A stretch of DNA of 64,000 nt from Tetrastigma voinierianum (GCA_016808115.1 JAEQBH010005097.1:496001-560000); one strand, 5' to 3'. Counted from the stretch's first letter, positions 47,290 through 59,805 are shown. Notes: a model not told the origin generated them from the sequence alone. Program-made: numbers and translations.

Positions 47290-48566
47290 TTCATCCCCGA
47301 AATTTACACATGCATATACATACAAATGACTAAACAATGTACTCACATCCTCAAATAAGAAGGGATAATTGGTACGCATCGTGCCCTTGCGTTTCCATGT
47401 TGCCTCCTCCACTCTTTGGTTCTGGCACAACACCTTTACTAGCCTCACGGTTTTGCCTCGCAAAACCTGATCCCGGCTATCCAAATACTCACAGGTCCCT
47501 CCTCAAAGGTCCTATCTATATCCACAATAAGCTTGCACCAATCCACTACATGACTCAGATCTGGAGTGTACTTCCGGAGCATGGAGACATGGAACACAAC
47601 ATGAATATTCGACAAGCTCGGCTGCAGCTTCAACCGACAAGCAACCCGTACCCCACCTCGGCACCTCGAAGGTCCGATATACCTTGGCCACGCTTCCTCA
47701 CTACTCAAATCTCGACCTCACCCTCTTCTAGGCATCACATTCAAGAAGACATGATCCCTCACCTCAAATTCTAGAGGTCATTGCCATCTGTCGGCATAGT
47801 TTTTCTATCGGCTCTGAGCCGTGAGAAGACTCTTCCGTATCAAGTCCACCTTCTCCGAGGTGTCCTTTACCAAATCCGGACCTATGGAGGATCTTTCTCC
47901 TACCTCTGTCCAACAAACCCGAGATTGACATGGCCTCCCATATAGCCTCATAGGGTGTCATCTGTATGCTCGCCTGAGAGCTGTTGTTATAGGCGAATTC
48001 TACCAAGAGTAAATGCTCTTCCCAACTACCCTTAAGAGCCAGGACACATGCTTGTAGCATGTCCTCTAACGTCTGGAAGGTCATCTCTGATTGACCGTTC
48101 GTTTAGGGATGAAAAGCAGTGCTCAACATCAACTGTGTCCCCATGGCTCACTGGAAGCTCTCCTAAAAACGAGCTATAAACCTAGGATCCCGATCCGATA
48201 CTATAGAGATTGGTACTCCATGTAATCGAACAATCTCTCGTATGTATAACCTGCAGAATTCCTTTAGAGTAAAGGTCATTCGCACAACTAAAAAGTGTGC
48301 CGACTTTGTGAGCCAATCCACAATCACTCACACTGCGTTATGCCCTCACGATGTCCGTGGCAAGTGAGTCACAAAATCCATTGTGACGTGCTCCCACTTC
48401 CACTCCGCTACCTCAAATGGTTGGAGTAACCCTACTAGCCTCTGGTGTTCAACTTTTACCTGCTGACACGTGAAACACCGACGAACAAAATTTCCAACTT
48501 GTTGTTTCATTCCACTCCAGTAATACTAGCGACAAAGATCATAGTACATCTTCGTGCCACCTAGAT
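47290..48566 (-). pseudogene. Chromovirus integrase C-terminal half with chromodomain
   Basis: Minus-strand order: YLGGTKMYYDL zinc-region fragment at 48566; a core with VIVDWLTKSAHF, MTFTLKEF, RLHGVPISIVSDRDPRF (about 48330-48170), TNGQSE, then LEDMLQACVLALKGSWEEHL and VEFAYNNS (48084-47985); a C-terminal YIGPSRC and VFHVSMLRKYTPD block (47670-47550); and a chromodomain with VLCQNQRVEEATWKR (47430-47385). This is the Tekay/Del type. In-frame stops and shifts occur (for example near 48100 and 47720). The upstream half (gag, PR, RT) is missing: at 48566 the protein is cut by another LTR. Confidence 0.85.
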
Positions 48567-49784
48567 TGTCACGCCCCGATTTTCGGGACGCGAGACCAAA
48601 TACTGGGACTCTTTACCTGAAATTTTTTTTTTTTTTTTTTTTAAAAAGCCAACTGGCACCTGTGGGTTATGGCCCACATCTTATAACATAATCCCAATAT
48701 TATATACATATAACTGAGTCCCATTTACAAATACAAAACTTTACTTTTACATTACAAATCAGCACTGAATCACATGTAAAGGAACCCTCAAGTGTGTCGT
48801 CCACCGTATGCTGATGCTGCCGCTCTCTTCCGCACCTATACACCTGGACAAACCTGGCTAAGCTTTTTACGCTATGGGAAGCATATCTTATAACTTATAC
48901 TGATGCACATGCATTTAGACTGAATCATGATAAACTTATAACCGAAACAGATATCAAAATCATCATGAATTCATATAATCCAAATGTATAACAGGTTAAA
49001 TCATATTCAGAGCAAACTTAGACATATACAATGGCAAGGAATCCACCCATCTCTTTACATAACTCATGATTTTCTCGGGATTTCAGGTCGGGTTCCTATT
49101 CATGTCATCAACATAATTCTGCCTACTTGTACCTTGTGACTTTTAACAGAATGCTTATGTCTCCCATAGGATCCATATTTATACTTATTCAGGTTCCTTA
49201 TAAACGATACCGAACGTATACAAATACTCCTTAGACGGAAGTACTTACTATGTAAATTCTCATAATTCTATCTATCTTATATCGTTCGTGTATCTCCCGT
49301 AGGGGTTATATAACTTATGCTTATACGTAACTTATTCTTACCGCTTACTTATGTTTATTCAGACTTTCGTAGAGTTACGTAACTTATTCAGATATAGAGG
49401 TACTTATACATGAATGGTATTTTATCTCTATCTCGTATCTCCCATAGGAGTTTAAGGTAACTTATACTTATTCTAATGGAGTTTACACTTGTTCGAAGGT
49501 ACCCGAAGGTAGTTCACAAAAGATTACTTCGAATCGCATACCGGATTTGGCAACATACCTTATACGGAGCACCCAGAAGTCCTACTTTCGATCAAATGTC
49601 TGATCCGATATCAACCCTCGTGCTTTATATCATATTCCAACAAGTCCTAGGTTAACGTATACTCCATATACTCATCGAGTACCCGTAGGCAAATGCTTAA
49701 GTTTATCCTTGTCTTACTCTGGATCTTCCACTGCATCTACGTGAGTTTATTCCCGTATTTCGATCTTATCCTGCATTACTGAGC

Positions 49785-49995
49785 ATACATGTATTTCAGA
49801 TTTTATACATGTACTACAGAACTTATACATGTATTTAAGATTTTATACATGTATTACAGAACTTATACATGTATTTCAGATTTTATACATACATGTAGTA
49901 TATACTTGCCTTACGTAACTTATATAACGGGTTCACTAACTTATAACGGTATTTCTAGGATCTTATACGCAAATATGTAACTTATACATGTATTT
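49785..49995. repeat. Tandem repeats of TTATACATGTATTTCAGA type
   Basis: About eight copies of a 20-bp unit, alternating ATTTCAGAT and ACTACAGAA variants. Confidence 0.9.
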
Positions 49996-50139
49996 CAGGA
50001 TCTTACATGTATATTACGAATCCTATATTTATCTTTAATACGGAACTTATAGCCGTTAATGTGACTTATTCTTGTCTTACAGATCTTATACTTGTTTTAC
50101 AGAACTGATTCTTGTATTTCGGATCTTATTCTTTTGCGA

Positions 50140-51178
50140 AGGTACCCGTAGGTACGATAAGTCGGAACAGATCAGGATCATCTCATATACAAGGTCGGAG
50201 CAGACTTATACAAATACGGACATTAGTCTTTCGTAGGTACAGATCACGGATTCATTAAATGGAAGTATCCGTAGGTACGACTGGACTTATACTTATTTTT
50301 CGATACGAGAGTACCCGTAGGTACTACTGGACTTAATCAGATACGTGATCCGTCGATACGTAACTTATCAGGGATACGTGAGTACCCGTGAGGTACTACT
50401 GTGACTTATTCGTGATACAAAACTTATCGATACAGGAGTACCCATAGGTACTAATGGATTTATTCAGATACGTGACTTATCGGGGAGCACAGAGTACCAG
50501 AGGTACTACGTAACGTATCGATACGATGTAACTTAATCAAATACAGGAGTACCCGTAGGTACTACAGAACTTATACTTATTCCGGACCTCCCGTAGGAGT
50601 TACAGAGTTTCTTCTTATGCAGAACTTATAATTATAACAGACGTATGTTCATTCGTGACTCCCGTAGGAGTTACAGAGCTTATTCTTATTCAGAACTTAT
50701 ACTTATTTTTCTGATACGTGAGTACCCGTAGGTACTACAGAACAAATACAAAGGTACCCGTAGGTACCACAGAACATATACAGAGGTACCCGTAGGTACA
50801 TTCAGATCTTTACTATATTCATTTCTTTATTCTTATTCATCATTCAGAGTCTTATCATATAATTGTTACATGGCCTAGACCAAGAATACCTGAATGAGTG
50901 GTGACATAAATTTCAATAAGTACCAAGGTACAATACATCGTGAGATCGCCGACTAATCGTAGAGTAATCGAAGTACTAATGTGTTTACACATCAGAGAGG
51001 CCGTCACGACTAATCGTGAGAGTAATCGGGCTATTAATGTGCCGAAGACCGCCAGAGTGCCGTCGCACTATTCAGAGAGTACCGAAGTACTAATGTGCCG
51101 AAGCACGATCAGAGAGTGCTGTCGCACTAATCAGAGAGTACCGAAGTACTAATGTGCCGAAGCACGATCAGAGAGTGC
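50140..51178 (-). repeat. Array of UNCG-tetraloop mini-hairpins
   Basis: In LTR sense (minus) the repeated elements read AGTACC-TACG-GGTACT (for example 50308, 50545, 50716), ACTCC-TACG-GGAGT (50656), AGTAC-TTCG-GTACT and GTGC-TTCG-GCAC (51081-51160), plus AGTGC-GACA-GCACT. Stems of 4-6 bp differ in sequence but stay paired, and most loops are TACG or TTCG closed by C-G. There are roughly 15 to 20 copies. Confidence 0.85.
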
Positions 51179-51875
51179 TGTGTCATTCAATAACTGGTCT
51201 TAGGCAATTTTACAATTACATGAGTTCAATAAATTACTATCTTATAACAGAGGCATTCATAGCCACATTTTGTGTTTATGACATATTGTCATTTCAGGTT
51301 CATATTTCATATTTCATCTCATATTCATAGTCTGGCGCCTATTCCAGGCATTTCAGATACTTGTACGATATGATGCCTATCCACACATCATTCATGTATT
51401 TAGTCCCTCTATGAATCTATATTTCTTAGGAATTGGAATCCATCCAATTGGATCATCCAAACTCAAGTTATGGCATTTTCATGCCAACTAGTCGGTTTAC
51501 CGATTTTACCGAGGGATAGTTTGAATTATTAATTTTTCCAGTGCCTTGTTTCCATATTTGACACTGGTTCTTTGTGCTCCTTTAAAGCTAAGGTGCTAAG
51601 GGTTCATTTCCAATTGGAATCACCCAATTCGGAGCACCGGAACTCGAGTTACGTTCGAAACATCCCGGACTTCTCTATGTTCAAAGCTGGAACCAGAATT
51701 TGGCTTGCACATGGTCCAATTTGAGTGTATTTTTGGGCCACTTAGTATCAGAAATTTGGATACTTATTAAATAACATGGTTTGTTCTCCTTGAAGTCTAT
51801 TTTAAGAATCATCCATATATGCTCTCACACAACAACAAGTTTTGTTCTCAGTTGTCGAAGAGTTGGGGCCTTACA

Positions 51876-52310
51876 ATTGCATAGTAGGCCAGATCTGGCT
51901 ACACTCGATGAAGGTCGTCCCTTCAACATATCACTAGATAGTCATTTATTTGACCAATGCGGGGTAGGTTGACCTTCTAAGAAGTCAGCCGGTCGCATAA
52001 TAGTGCTACCAACTATCCATACAGGAACAAAAAAGGGAAAAGAGCTCAAATAGTCCTCCCCTTGAAGATCACACTCCCAGCAACCACAAAGCGCCCAAGA
52101 AGGAAGAGAAGGACTGCTAGCCGTGGGATCCCGAGATAGTGTAATTCGACGGGTCGAGAAGTTCACATATGTCAACGCTTTGCTATTCAGTGAAGAGAAA
52201 TAGTAGCTAGAATACGTATTGTTGGGAAAAATAGACGTGTTTGCCCGAATCACCTCGTGATATGACTGAATCAACCCGCCGTGACTTTGTTATAGCCTTG
52301 TGGAGTGACA
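51876..52310. other. Unassigned GC-richer block with a 110-codon frame
   Basis: The minus frame 51942-52274 is open for 110 codons but resembles no family I know. It is rich in Ser/aromatic residues and lacks retroelement motifs. The composition differs from both neighbours. It may be an internal or leader piece of a retroelement. Confidence 0.3.
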
Positions 52311-53068
52311 TTTTTCTTGAAAGTGGATTGTCAGGATAAAAATATTTATTGTCGCTACAAACTTTCTTTACCTTGTTCCTTCCTTTGTTGCAACAAAGAT
52401 GTGAAATGTCGTGACAAACTCAGCTTGACATAGTTCTAGCAATTGTCGACAAAGCCTCGGTTTGTCGCGGTATTCTTTACTTGCCTTGTGCTACTGATCC
52501 CTGTATGGTTTGTTGCGACATGGAATCTATTGTAGCAACAAAATCTTAGTGAACTCTGGCCTACTTATGTCGCAACAATTTTTTTCTATGTCGCAACATT
52601 CCTTCTTTAGTCTTCCCTTTGTTGTGTCGCAACAAGGAATTTGTATGTCGCAACATAAATCAAATGTTTCTTCATGATTTTTGCTTATCTTTTGTTGCGA
52701 CATTTTTTCATTGTTGCAACAATGTTTTGCTGCCATTTGGTTTGTTCTTTGTCACGACAGAGTTGCAAAATGTCACGACAAACTTCTTCTGCCTTCTTCC
52801 CATAATGTATCGTGACAAACATAGGAATGTTGCAGCCTTCTTTAAGTTGTGTACCTTGAGTTTTGTCATGACAAAGGTGAAACTTGTCGTAAAAATTAGT
52901 AATTTCCTGCCTTAGCCATTTTTGCTACTTTTCTTGTTTGGTTTTTTTTCTTATTTTCTCTAAATTTCTTAAAAACACAATTCTGGGTGAAGACTCCATA
53001 ATTAAACTTTTAATATTCAAATATACATGAAAAATGGGCTTAAAAATAGATGAGTTTTACACTCATCA
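52311..53068 (-). mobile_element. Athila/Tat-like LTR fragment with palindrome array
   Basis: Starts TGATGAGTGTAAAACTCATCTA at 53068 (minus), matching the LTR starts at 9113 and 10797. Carries about 19 TGTCGCGACA-type sites between 52353 and 52890. It directly abuts the next LTR on the right. Confidence 0.65.
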
Positions 53069-54242
53069 TGCACACGTTGTATCAAGTAATATAGTGTGTG
53101 AAAAGTAAGAGTGTTGATCCCACGAGGAAAAGGGTTACTAACTACTGAAATTGGGTAATCCTATCTTTATTTGGATGGGTGATTAAGATGGAAATAACTA
53201 ACAAACTAAAATCCTAAACTATCATGCAAAGATGTGAAATAAAATAAAAAAGCCTAGGGTTTAGATTTCATTTAGTTAATTATGCATTATTGCCCAATTT
53301 TCCCTTAATTAGTATTCTAATCATATCAATGGTAAGTCTCACTATTGCATGTGTGGATCTCTCTCGATAAGTTATAGTCTACTCCTAGGGTTTAGGTATT
53401 TTGCATCTCTACTCGCCTCCGAAACCCTAAAAGTGCAATAGACATAGGTAACCCTAATTACCACATAAGACCTATGAAATTTTCTTACTATTGGTGAAAT
53501 GTGATGCCCTAAACATGTCTAATTCAACTCTCAATTCTCGAATCTTGAATTGAGCCACAAAATATGTTAATGGTGTATAATCATCAACAAATATGAAGAA
53601 TAGAATAAGGTATTTAACATAAACGTTCTTCAAATATCAAATAAAAGGTAAAACGGTGTTTAAATATATAAATCTCAAATAAACCACATCTAAAACCCTA
53701 GAAATGAAAATAAAAACATGATGAGAAGAACTAAAACCAAAGAAGAGAAGAAAAACATAAGACTCTTCTTTCTTGAATCTTTTTCCTTCTCTAAGAGGTG
53801 TGCCCTAGGTTAGAAACCCTTGGGACTTATTCTATGCTCTCCTATAAAAAGCTTGAGAGCTCTCCTCTAAAAGATTATCTCAAAACCCTACTGTGTTCTT
53901 CAAATAGGTCTTCCTCCGCATAGGCTCTTAGTGGGCTGAACTTGGAGTAGGGTCATAGCCACATTGAGATGTAGTGGCTCACACGTCAAGACGTGCAAGT
54001 GCTGTTTGGTGTTTTTTCTCGGCCACATCGCAACATGAATGTAATTTCTTGCAATTCATTGTTTTTTCTCCAATTTAGCATCATTATGCCACCAATTTGC
54101 TTCATAATGCTCCATATGCCTTGGGATTATACCTAAATTCAAATATGAGAAAACACGCATTAAAACACTTATTAATATGCTAAAAACACTCTAAAAACTA
54201 ACCAAAATGTAGGGATAAAATGAGTACAAAGTGTACTCATCA
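53069..54242 (-). mobile_element. Athila/Tat-like LTR (second family member)
   Basis: Starts TGATGAGTACACTTTGTACTCAT at 54242 (minus), a terminal foldback, and ends near GATACAACGTGTGCA at 53069. The segment with CCACGAGG (53128) and the ATTACTTGATACAACGTG phrase are typical of the 3' end of such LTRs. It stops exactly at the start of the neighbouring LTR, suggesting the latter inserted into its tail. No primer-binding site follows. Confidence 0.6.
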
Positions 54243-54790
54243 GTCATGATTAGCAAAGAAATCTAATACATCAGTTATCTTATCCAATACATCACCATTC
54301 ATTTTACTTAAAATCTTCATTATCTAATCCTTTTTCTCAACTAAATATTAGTGTTAGTTGTGAATCATATTAACATTTAATCATGAATTCCTTGAATATA
54401 TTGATCTTTTGATGTTAAATTCACACCCTAATCACTCAATTCTACACTAATCCCCCTATTGGTCGCCCGGAGTTCTACAAACCATATCCATAAATGATAG
54501 ACAGGGAGAACCCCTACCCAAGGGGGTACATGATCCCTAATTTTTCCTTGTTCTCTTGAGAAGATGGCCAATCCACCTTTGAGCATATTGCTAGATTCAT
54601 TGTAAATGTGAGAGTTTGATTAATCATAATAATTTCTATCATTTCAAGCTTAGACTATTTCCTAACTCTTGATGGTAGGTGTGAGTGCATGGCCATGAAA
54701 TAAATTGAAAGAAAAAATGAAAATGGCTGTGAAATGAATTTCAAGGAAGATTGATTTTCCGAACAGAATTGCCTGAGAGTGGTCCAACAT
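54243..54790. other. Retroelement-like non-coding DNA
   Basis: AT-rich with a GC-richer phrase CCCCTATTGGTCGCCCGG near 54452. No gene recognised. Confidence 0.4.
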
Positions 54791-54799
54791 TTCATCTCT

Positions 54800-55511
54800 A
54801 GGCGACTCCATGACTGCTCAAAAAATTATCCAAAGAATTCGCCTTCGGAGTGGTAGAGTCCAATATATTACCTCGAAACTGGCAGGTGTTTTCAAGAACA
54901 AAAACTTTGTTTTGAAACTGTATTTTTGCCTCGCATTTGGCGAGGCATGTGCGAATATCGGTGAGGACTCGAGACACATCAAGTATGTAGACATTCAAGT
55001 AGGACCATGTTTTGCTTGAGTGTGATTGTTTGCCATGACATGTGCACTTAGGTGGGGAGTAACCCAAGGTAGGAAATATCACCATTGCATTGACCACCCT
55101 GTCGAGATCATTATTTCAGGTACGTGAGGAGACTGGGAGCACGACGCCACGAGGTCGCTTTTAAGAAAGCCGCCGTGGCTTTGGTATTCATTTTGTATAA
55201 CATGTATTAGAAACTTTAAATTTTAATATATGTTTGAATTAAGAGTGACTTATTAACTCTGAACCATGTAATATAGTTGGCTGGGATATACTTGTGAGTA
55301 TTGATGCATGGCCCAAGCGCCATTTTTACCATTTTATCTATATCGGGACTGTGCATTGTAGCGATGTTGGGACGGGTTGTATCTTGGGAGAGCTCCCCGT
55401 ACAAAGGAGACTCTGCCCAATTTTCGTGAGTGGTGTCGGGTTACCCGACATCCACGAGTATTCCGTGGGTTAACGGGTTGTCAACGGACCCCCGGGAAAT
55501 GAGGCGTCACA
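54800..55511 (+). mobile_element. LTR tail with terminal hairpins
   Basis: Ends GGGAAATGAGGCGTCACA at 55511, resembling the GGCGTNACA ends of chromovirus LTRs. Near the end it holds TGTCGGG-TTA-CCCGACA (about 55434-55450) and CCACG...CGTGG (55453-55468). The start of the LTR could not be set. Short ORFs inside (54798-55097) are not convincing. Confidence 0.45.
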
Positions 55512-55594
55512 CAATAAAACACTAATATCGAAACATGGAAATTATAATGTCATTTAGCGACACAAAATCAACCATATTCACAAATAGTAGTGAA

Positions 55595-55990
55595 GTTATT
55601 GACATAGATCACATATGACAGCTTTTAGCGCAGCAAGCAACAAATGCCAGATCTTATCAATTCTCTCGTATGATTTCTTTATAAAAAGAAACTTTAATAA
55701 AATCCATATGTATATCTCGACATTGAAATAATCCGTGATAGCGCTGTCTAGATATACCATACTTGAAACAATGACCACTTTCAAGTACAAACAAAGAAAG
55801 TCCTTATGTATATCTCTTTATAGATTGAAATAACTGTGATAGTTGTTCTTGAGATATACCATACTTGAAATAACACTACTTTCAAGTATAAATAAATATA
55901 AAATTCATGGCAAAATATAAATATTGAATATCAATATTATTCATCAAATGTAATACAACACATGACAAAATAAATAACCCCATTAACCAG
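55595..55990 (-). mobile_element. 3' non-coding tail of the minus-strand Copia element
   Basis: Follows the RNase H frame in minus sense. It contains two tandem copies of a 99-bp unit (starting at 55707 and 55806) with TATGTATATCTC and GATATACCATACTTGAAA blocks. The 3' LTR boundary was not identified. Confidence 0.55.
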
Positions 55991-58800
55991 CACATTATGA
56001 CTTTATAATACCCATGTTAAAAACATGTCTCTGGAAGGTAATAGGTCTAAGTCCCTTGGTCAAAGGATCAGCTAACATGTTAGTGGTGTCAATGTGCTCC
56101 ACCATGATATCTTCATTTTTGACAAGATCCCTTACTGTGAGATACTTTAGCTCGATGTGCTTTGAACCTTTTGAACTTTTATTGTTCTTTGAAAAGAACA
56201 TAGCAGCATTATTGTCACAGAAGATCTTTATAGGTCGAGATATGGAATCAACAACCAGTAACCCAGAAATGAAGTTCTTTAACCAAATTGCCTGAGTAGC
56301 AGCCCCATAACAAGCAACAAACTCAGCTTGCATAGTAGAAGAATCACGAAGAGTTTGTTTGACACTCTTCCAAGAAATAGCCCCTTTCCATCATAAAAAT
56401 GTGTATCCTAAAGTTGATTTCGTATCCACCTAACATCCCCGCAAAATCCGAACTGCAACCTAATACTTCAAGGTTTTCCATTTTTCTATAAACAAGCATG
56501 TAATCTTTTGTTCGTTGCAAGTATCTCATAACTTTCTTTGCAGCAACCCAATGCGCCTGTCCAGGATTAGAAAGATATCGACCAAGAACTCCCACTATAA
56601 AGGCTATGTCAAGCCTTGTGCAAACTTGAGCATACATGAGACTACCAACAACACTGGCATATGGAATATTATCCATTGATTTTCTTTCAGAATCATTGCA
56701 AGGACATTGACTTTTACCAAGTTTGTCACCTTTTACAACTTGCACTTCTCCAGCCTTGCAAGTCCCCATGTTAAATCGTTTAAGTACTCGATCAACATAA
56801 GCACGTTGAGACAATCCCAACAAATTCTGAGATCTATCCCTATGAATCTCAATGCCAAGAACAAATGACACCTCACCAAGATCTTTCATTTCAAAAGTCT
56901 TGGATAACAAGGCTTTAGTTTCATGTAGAAGATTAACATCATTACTGGCAAGCAAAGTATCATCAACATAGAGAACAAGGAAAATAAATTTACTCCCACT
57001 GGTCTTAAGATATATACAATGGTCCATCTTATTCTCAACAAAACCAAGAGAAGTTATCACTTCATCAAACTTTAAGTACCACTGTCTGGAAGCCTGTTTC
57101 AACTCCATAATGGATTTCTTCAGTTCACACACCAAGTGTTCCTTACCATTTTCCTCAAAACCTTCAGGCTGCTTCATGTAAACAGTTTCATATAAATCAC
57201 CATCTAGGAATGCGGTTTTAACATCCATCTGATGAAGTTCTAAATCGAATGTGCAAAGTAAAGCATATTAATTTAAATGAATCCTTACTTGAAACTCGGT
57301 GAGAAGGTTTCGTATAATCACCTTCCTTCGAGTAAAACCCTTTGGCTACTAATCTAGCCTTGAATCTCTCAATCCTTCCTTGAGAATCCTTCTTGGTTTT
57401 GTATACCCATTTACAACCTATGGGTTTACAACCAATAGGTAATTCCACAAGTTCCCCAAACCTGTGGGTTATAAAGTCTAACCTCAGTTGGACATCCCCA
57501 AACCCGAAAATGATTTAGGCTAGGCTTTCTACTGGTCCATAATTCAAAAGGTGTTTTAGGGACAAATTTGCTAGGAACTCTATTGAGGATATAATTGGCA
57601 TTTTTTATTGCTTCACCACAAAGATATTCAGGAAGATTAGACCTACTCATCATACTCCTCATCATATCCTTAAGGGTGCGATTACGCCTTTCGACTACAA
57701 CATTTTGTTTAGGACTCCTGTGCATGGTGTAATCGAGCAATTATTCCAATAACTCGCAAGTATTTTGCAAAAAGGCCCCATATGTTGACCTACATTCCAT
57801 GTCTACCATAATACTCTCCACCACTAGATCTCACAATCTTAAATGACCTTTTCCTAATTGTTTCAACCTCAAGCTTAAACACTTTAAATTTATCTAGAGC
57901 ATCTGATTTCTCTTTAATCAAATAAAGATAACCATAACGAGAAAAATCATCAATGAAAGTGAGAAAATACCTAGAGCCACATATAGTAATGGAATAAGAA
58001 CCACTAATATCAGTATGAACAATCTCCAGCAAATCACTACTACGACTAGCTCCTTTATTTTTAGCCTTGGAAAGTTTTCCTCTAATACAATTTACACAAA
58101 TATCCATATCCTCAAAATCAAGAGATGGCAATATGTCATTTTTTATCAACCGTTCAACGCTTTCTTTCGATATATGACCTAAACGTTTATTCCACAACAT
58201 GAAAGACCTCTCTGATTCGTGATCTCGATGTTGCTTTATCAAAGATGAAATGTATTCACCATTCACTACCAAAGATAATTGATATAAAACCATCAATCAA
58301 AACACCATAGCCAATATTGTAATTAATTGATAAATTGACTCCAAAATTACCAAAGTCACACACATCCAAGTTTATCTAAAAGGTATTGAAATCAAATTCC
58401 TCCTAAAGGATGGTGCTATAAAATGTGTATTATCTCGTAATCCAAAGTAAATCCTGACTCCAAATTTAAACTAACATCTCCAATAAAAGCCACTTTAGCT
58501 TCAGCATTATTGGCAACTCTAAGTGTCCTTTCTGACTCTTTCGGACTCCGCTTGTTTGTGAATCCCTACAAGGTGAAAGCAACATGAACAGTTGCCCCAC
58601 TATCAAGCCACCAAGAATTTGATGGAACATTTACTAAATTGGATTCAAAAAAAGATGAGCTAGGGGATTACCTTTAGCCTTATCTTGCTTTTCTAGCCAA
58701 ACCTTAAATTTCGCATAACCCTTTTTCATACGGCCTATTTTCTTGCAAAATAACACTTGATTGGTTTCATGCCCTTCTTAGGTTTAAAATTTCCACTACG
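55991..58800 (-). pseudogene. Ty1/Copia polyprotein (gag end, integrase, RT, RNase H), broken
   Basis: Minus-strand order: a CKKIGRMKKG-type half zinc knuckle (about 58750-58720); GAG-pre-integrase with HISKESVERL, then the integrase core HTDISGSYSITICGSRYFLTF (in part) in 58296-57790; HRSPKQNVVVERRNRTL and PKTPFELWTSRKPS (57740-57530); RT with KWVYKTKKDSQGRIERFKAR (57410-57350), DVKTAFLDGDL and the YVDD box at 56959-56970; RNase H with AEFVACYGAATQAIWL, CDNNAAMFFSKN and DMLADPLTKGL-like (NMLADPLTKGL) near 56080. Frameshifts lie near 57760, 57440, 57225 and 56340. It would encode all replication enzymes of a Copia element. The 5' part is separated by the insertion starting at 58875. Confidence 0.85.
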
Positions 58801-58874
58801 CTTAACAAAATCTCACCCTTATGAGAAGGGCGCGATGCATAGGCCTAGGATTCGTTTGGGATGAGAGACTAACA

Positions 58875-59786
58875 TGTTGGGTCAAGATTTCTTCATGTGG
58901 AGGAAAGCCTAAAAGCTCACTTCTAGCGCCTTAAATTTTTAGTATGTTAGGCAGGATTAGGTCTTCTTCATTTCTCTTGAGGATATTTTTTTTGCAGCCA
59001 CTATCAAAGTAGTCTTCCTCTTCTTCTTGATCTTTGTTGTCTCCATAAGAGAAAAGGAAGAAAGAGAGAGATCCATTTTGAAGTTAGAGAAGAAAAAATA
59101 CAATTTTTTTTTCTTTTATCTTCACGCCTGGGAGCTTGATCAAACGGCCGATACCCGATTCATCTCGTGGTTCGACGACCTGGAAATCTGGAGGAGAGGT
59201 TGGTGACGTTGATCTTCATTCTGAAATGTGGAGATCTGATTTGGAGTTTGGAAGGTCATATTTGCAGTCCGAGATCAGTGCCTCTCTCGTGCTGTGGAGT
59301 TTTCACCCGACAGTTTTCATCATCGCCTGATCCCGATTCATCCGTGGTCTGATCGAGCTGATTTTTGGTGAGCAATGTTCTAACTCATTGATCTTCATTT
59401 TGAACGGTGTAGATTGGAATTGGAGTTCTGAACAGTGGTGTTTATGTCCGAGAACAGTGACTCGCTTTTGTGAGATTTCTCTATTGTTTTATGCAAGTTG
59501 ATTTTGCATTTGCAAGATTAAAATTCTTGAGTTATGATTGTATATGCCTCTAGTTTTATCTAGAGAGAATTGTGTAACCCATTAATTAATATATTATGGA
59601 GTGTGCTTAAGGGCCTAAGGGCCCCGTGGTTTTTACTTCACATTCGGGAAGGTTTTTCACGCTAAAATCATTGTGTCCATATTTGTCGCTTGGTGAATTG
59701 TTATTGCTCTATTAAATTGTTTCCCCTATTAGGTTCTCACAAGAGGGATAAAATCTGGTTGTGCATTGTTTATGTTTATCCCATCA
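58875..59786 (+). mobile_element. 5' LTR of Tork/Tnt1-like Copia element
   Basis: Starts TGTTGGGTCAAG and ends ATCCCATCA, directly before a tRNA-Met-type primer-binding site. Its first 260 bp match 63752-64000 apart from small indels. Internally it carries a 179-bp direct duplication (anchor GATCTTCATT at 59211 and 59390). The preceding 5 bp are TAACA; the matching duplication would be beyond the window. Confidence 0.85.
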
Positions 59787-59789
59787 AAG

Positions 59790-59805
59790 TGGTATCGTAG
59801 CCGAG
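59790..59805 (+). other. Primer-binding site (initiator tRNA-Met type)
   Basis: TGGTATCGTAGCCGAG approximates TGGTATCAGAGCC, 3 bp after the LTR. Confidence 0.8.

Larger units (their letters stand above)
48567..51875 (-). mobile_element. 3.3-kb LTR packed with short hairpins
   Basis: On the minus strand it starts TGTAAGGCCCCAACTCTTCG at 51875 and ends GGGGCGTGACA at 48567. Orientation is inferred from CATAACTTGAGTT...GGATTCC phrases shared, in this sense, with the solo LTR at 2833-6952. It cuts the integrase at 48566. The other flank (ATTGC) does not match TAGAT on the left, so no target duplication is visible. Contents: ACATGTATTTCAGATTTTAT-type tandem units (49790-49990) and two hairpin arrays. 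No coding is expected. Confidence 0.7.

Noticed and set aside
48567..51875. Plus-strand orientation of the 3.3-kb LTR, from its TGTCACGCCCCG start
   Set aside because: LTR ends of this type are nearly inverted repeats. Shared CATAACTTGAGTT phrases and the sense of the UNCG hairpins favour minus.
51942..52274. Organelle-derived coding fragment
   Set aside because: Compared from memory with plastid and mitochondrial proteins; no match was recognised.
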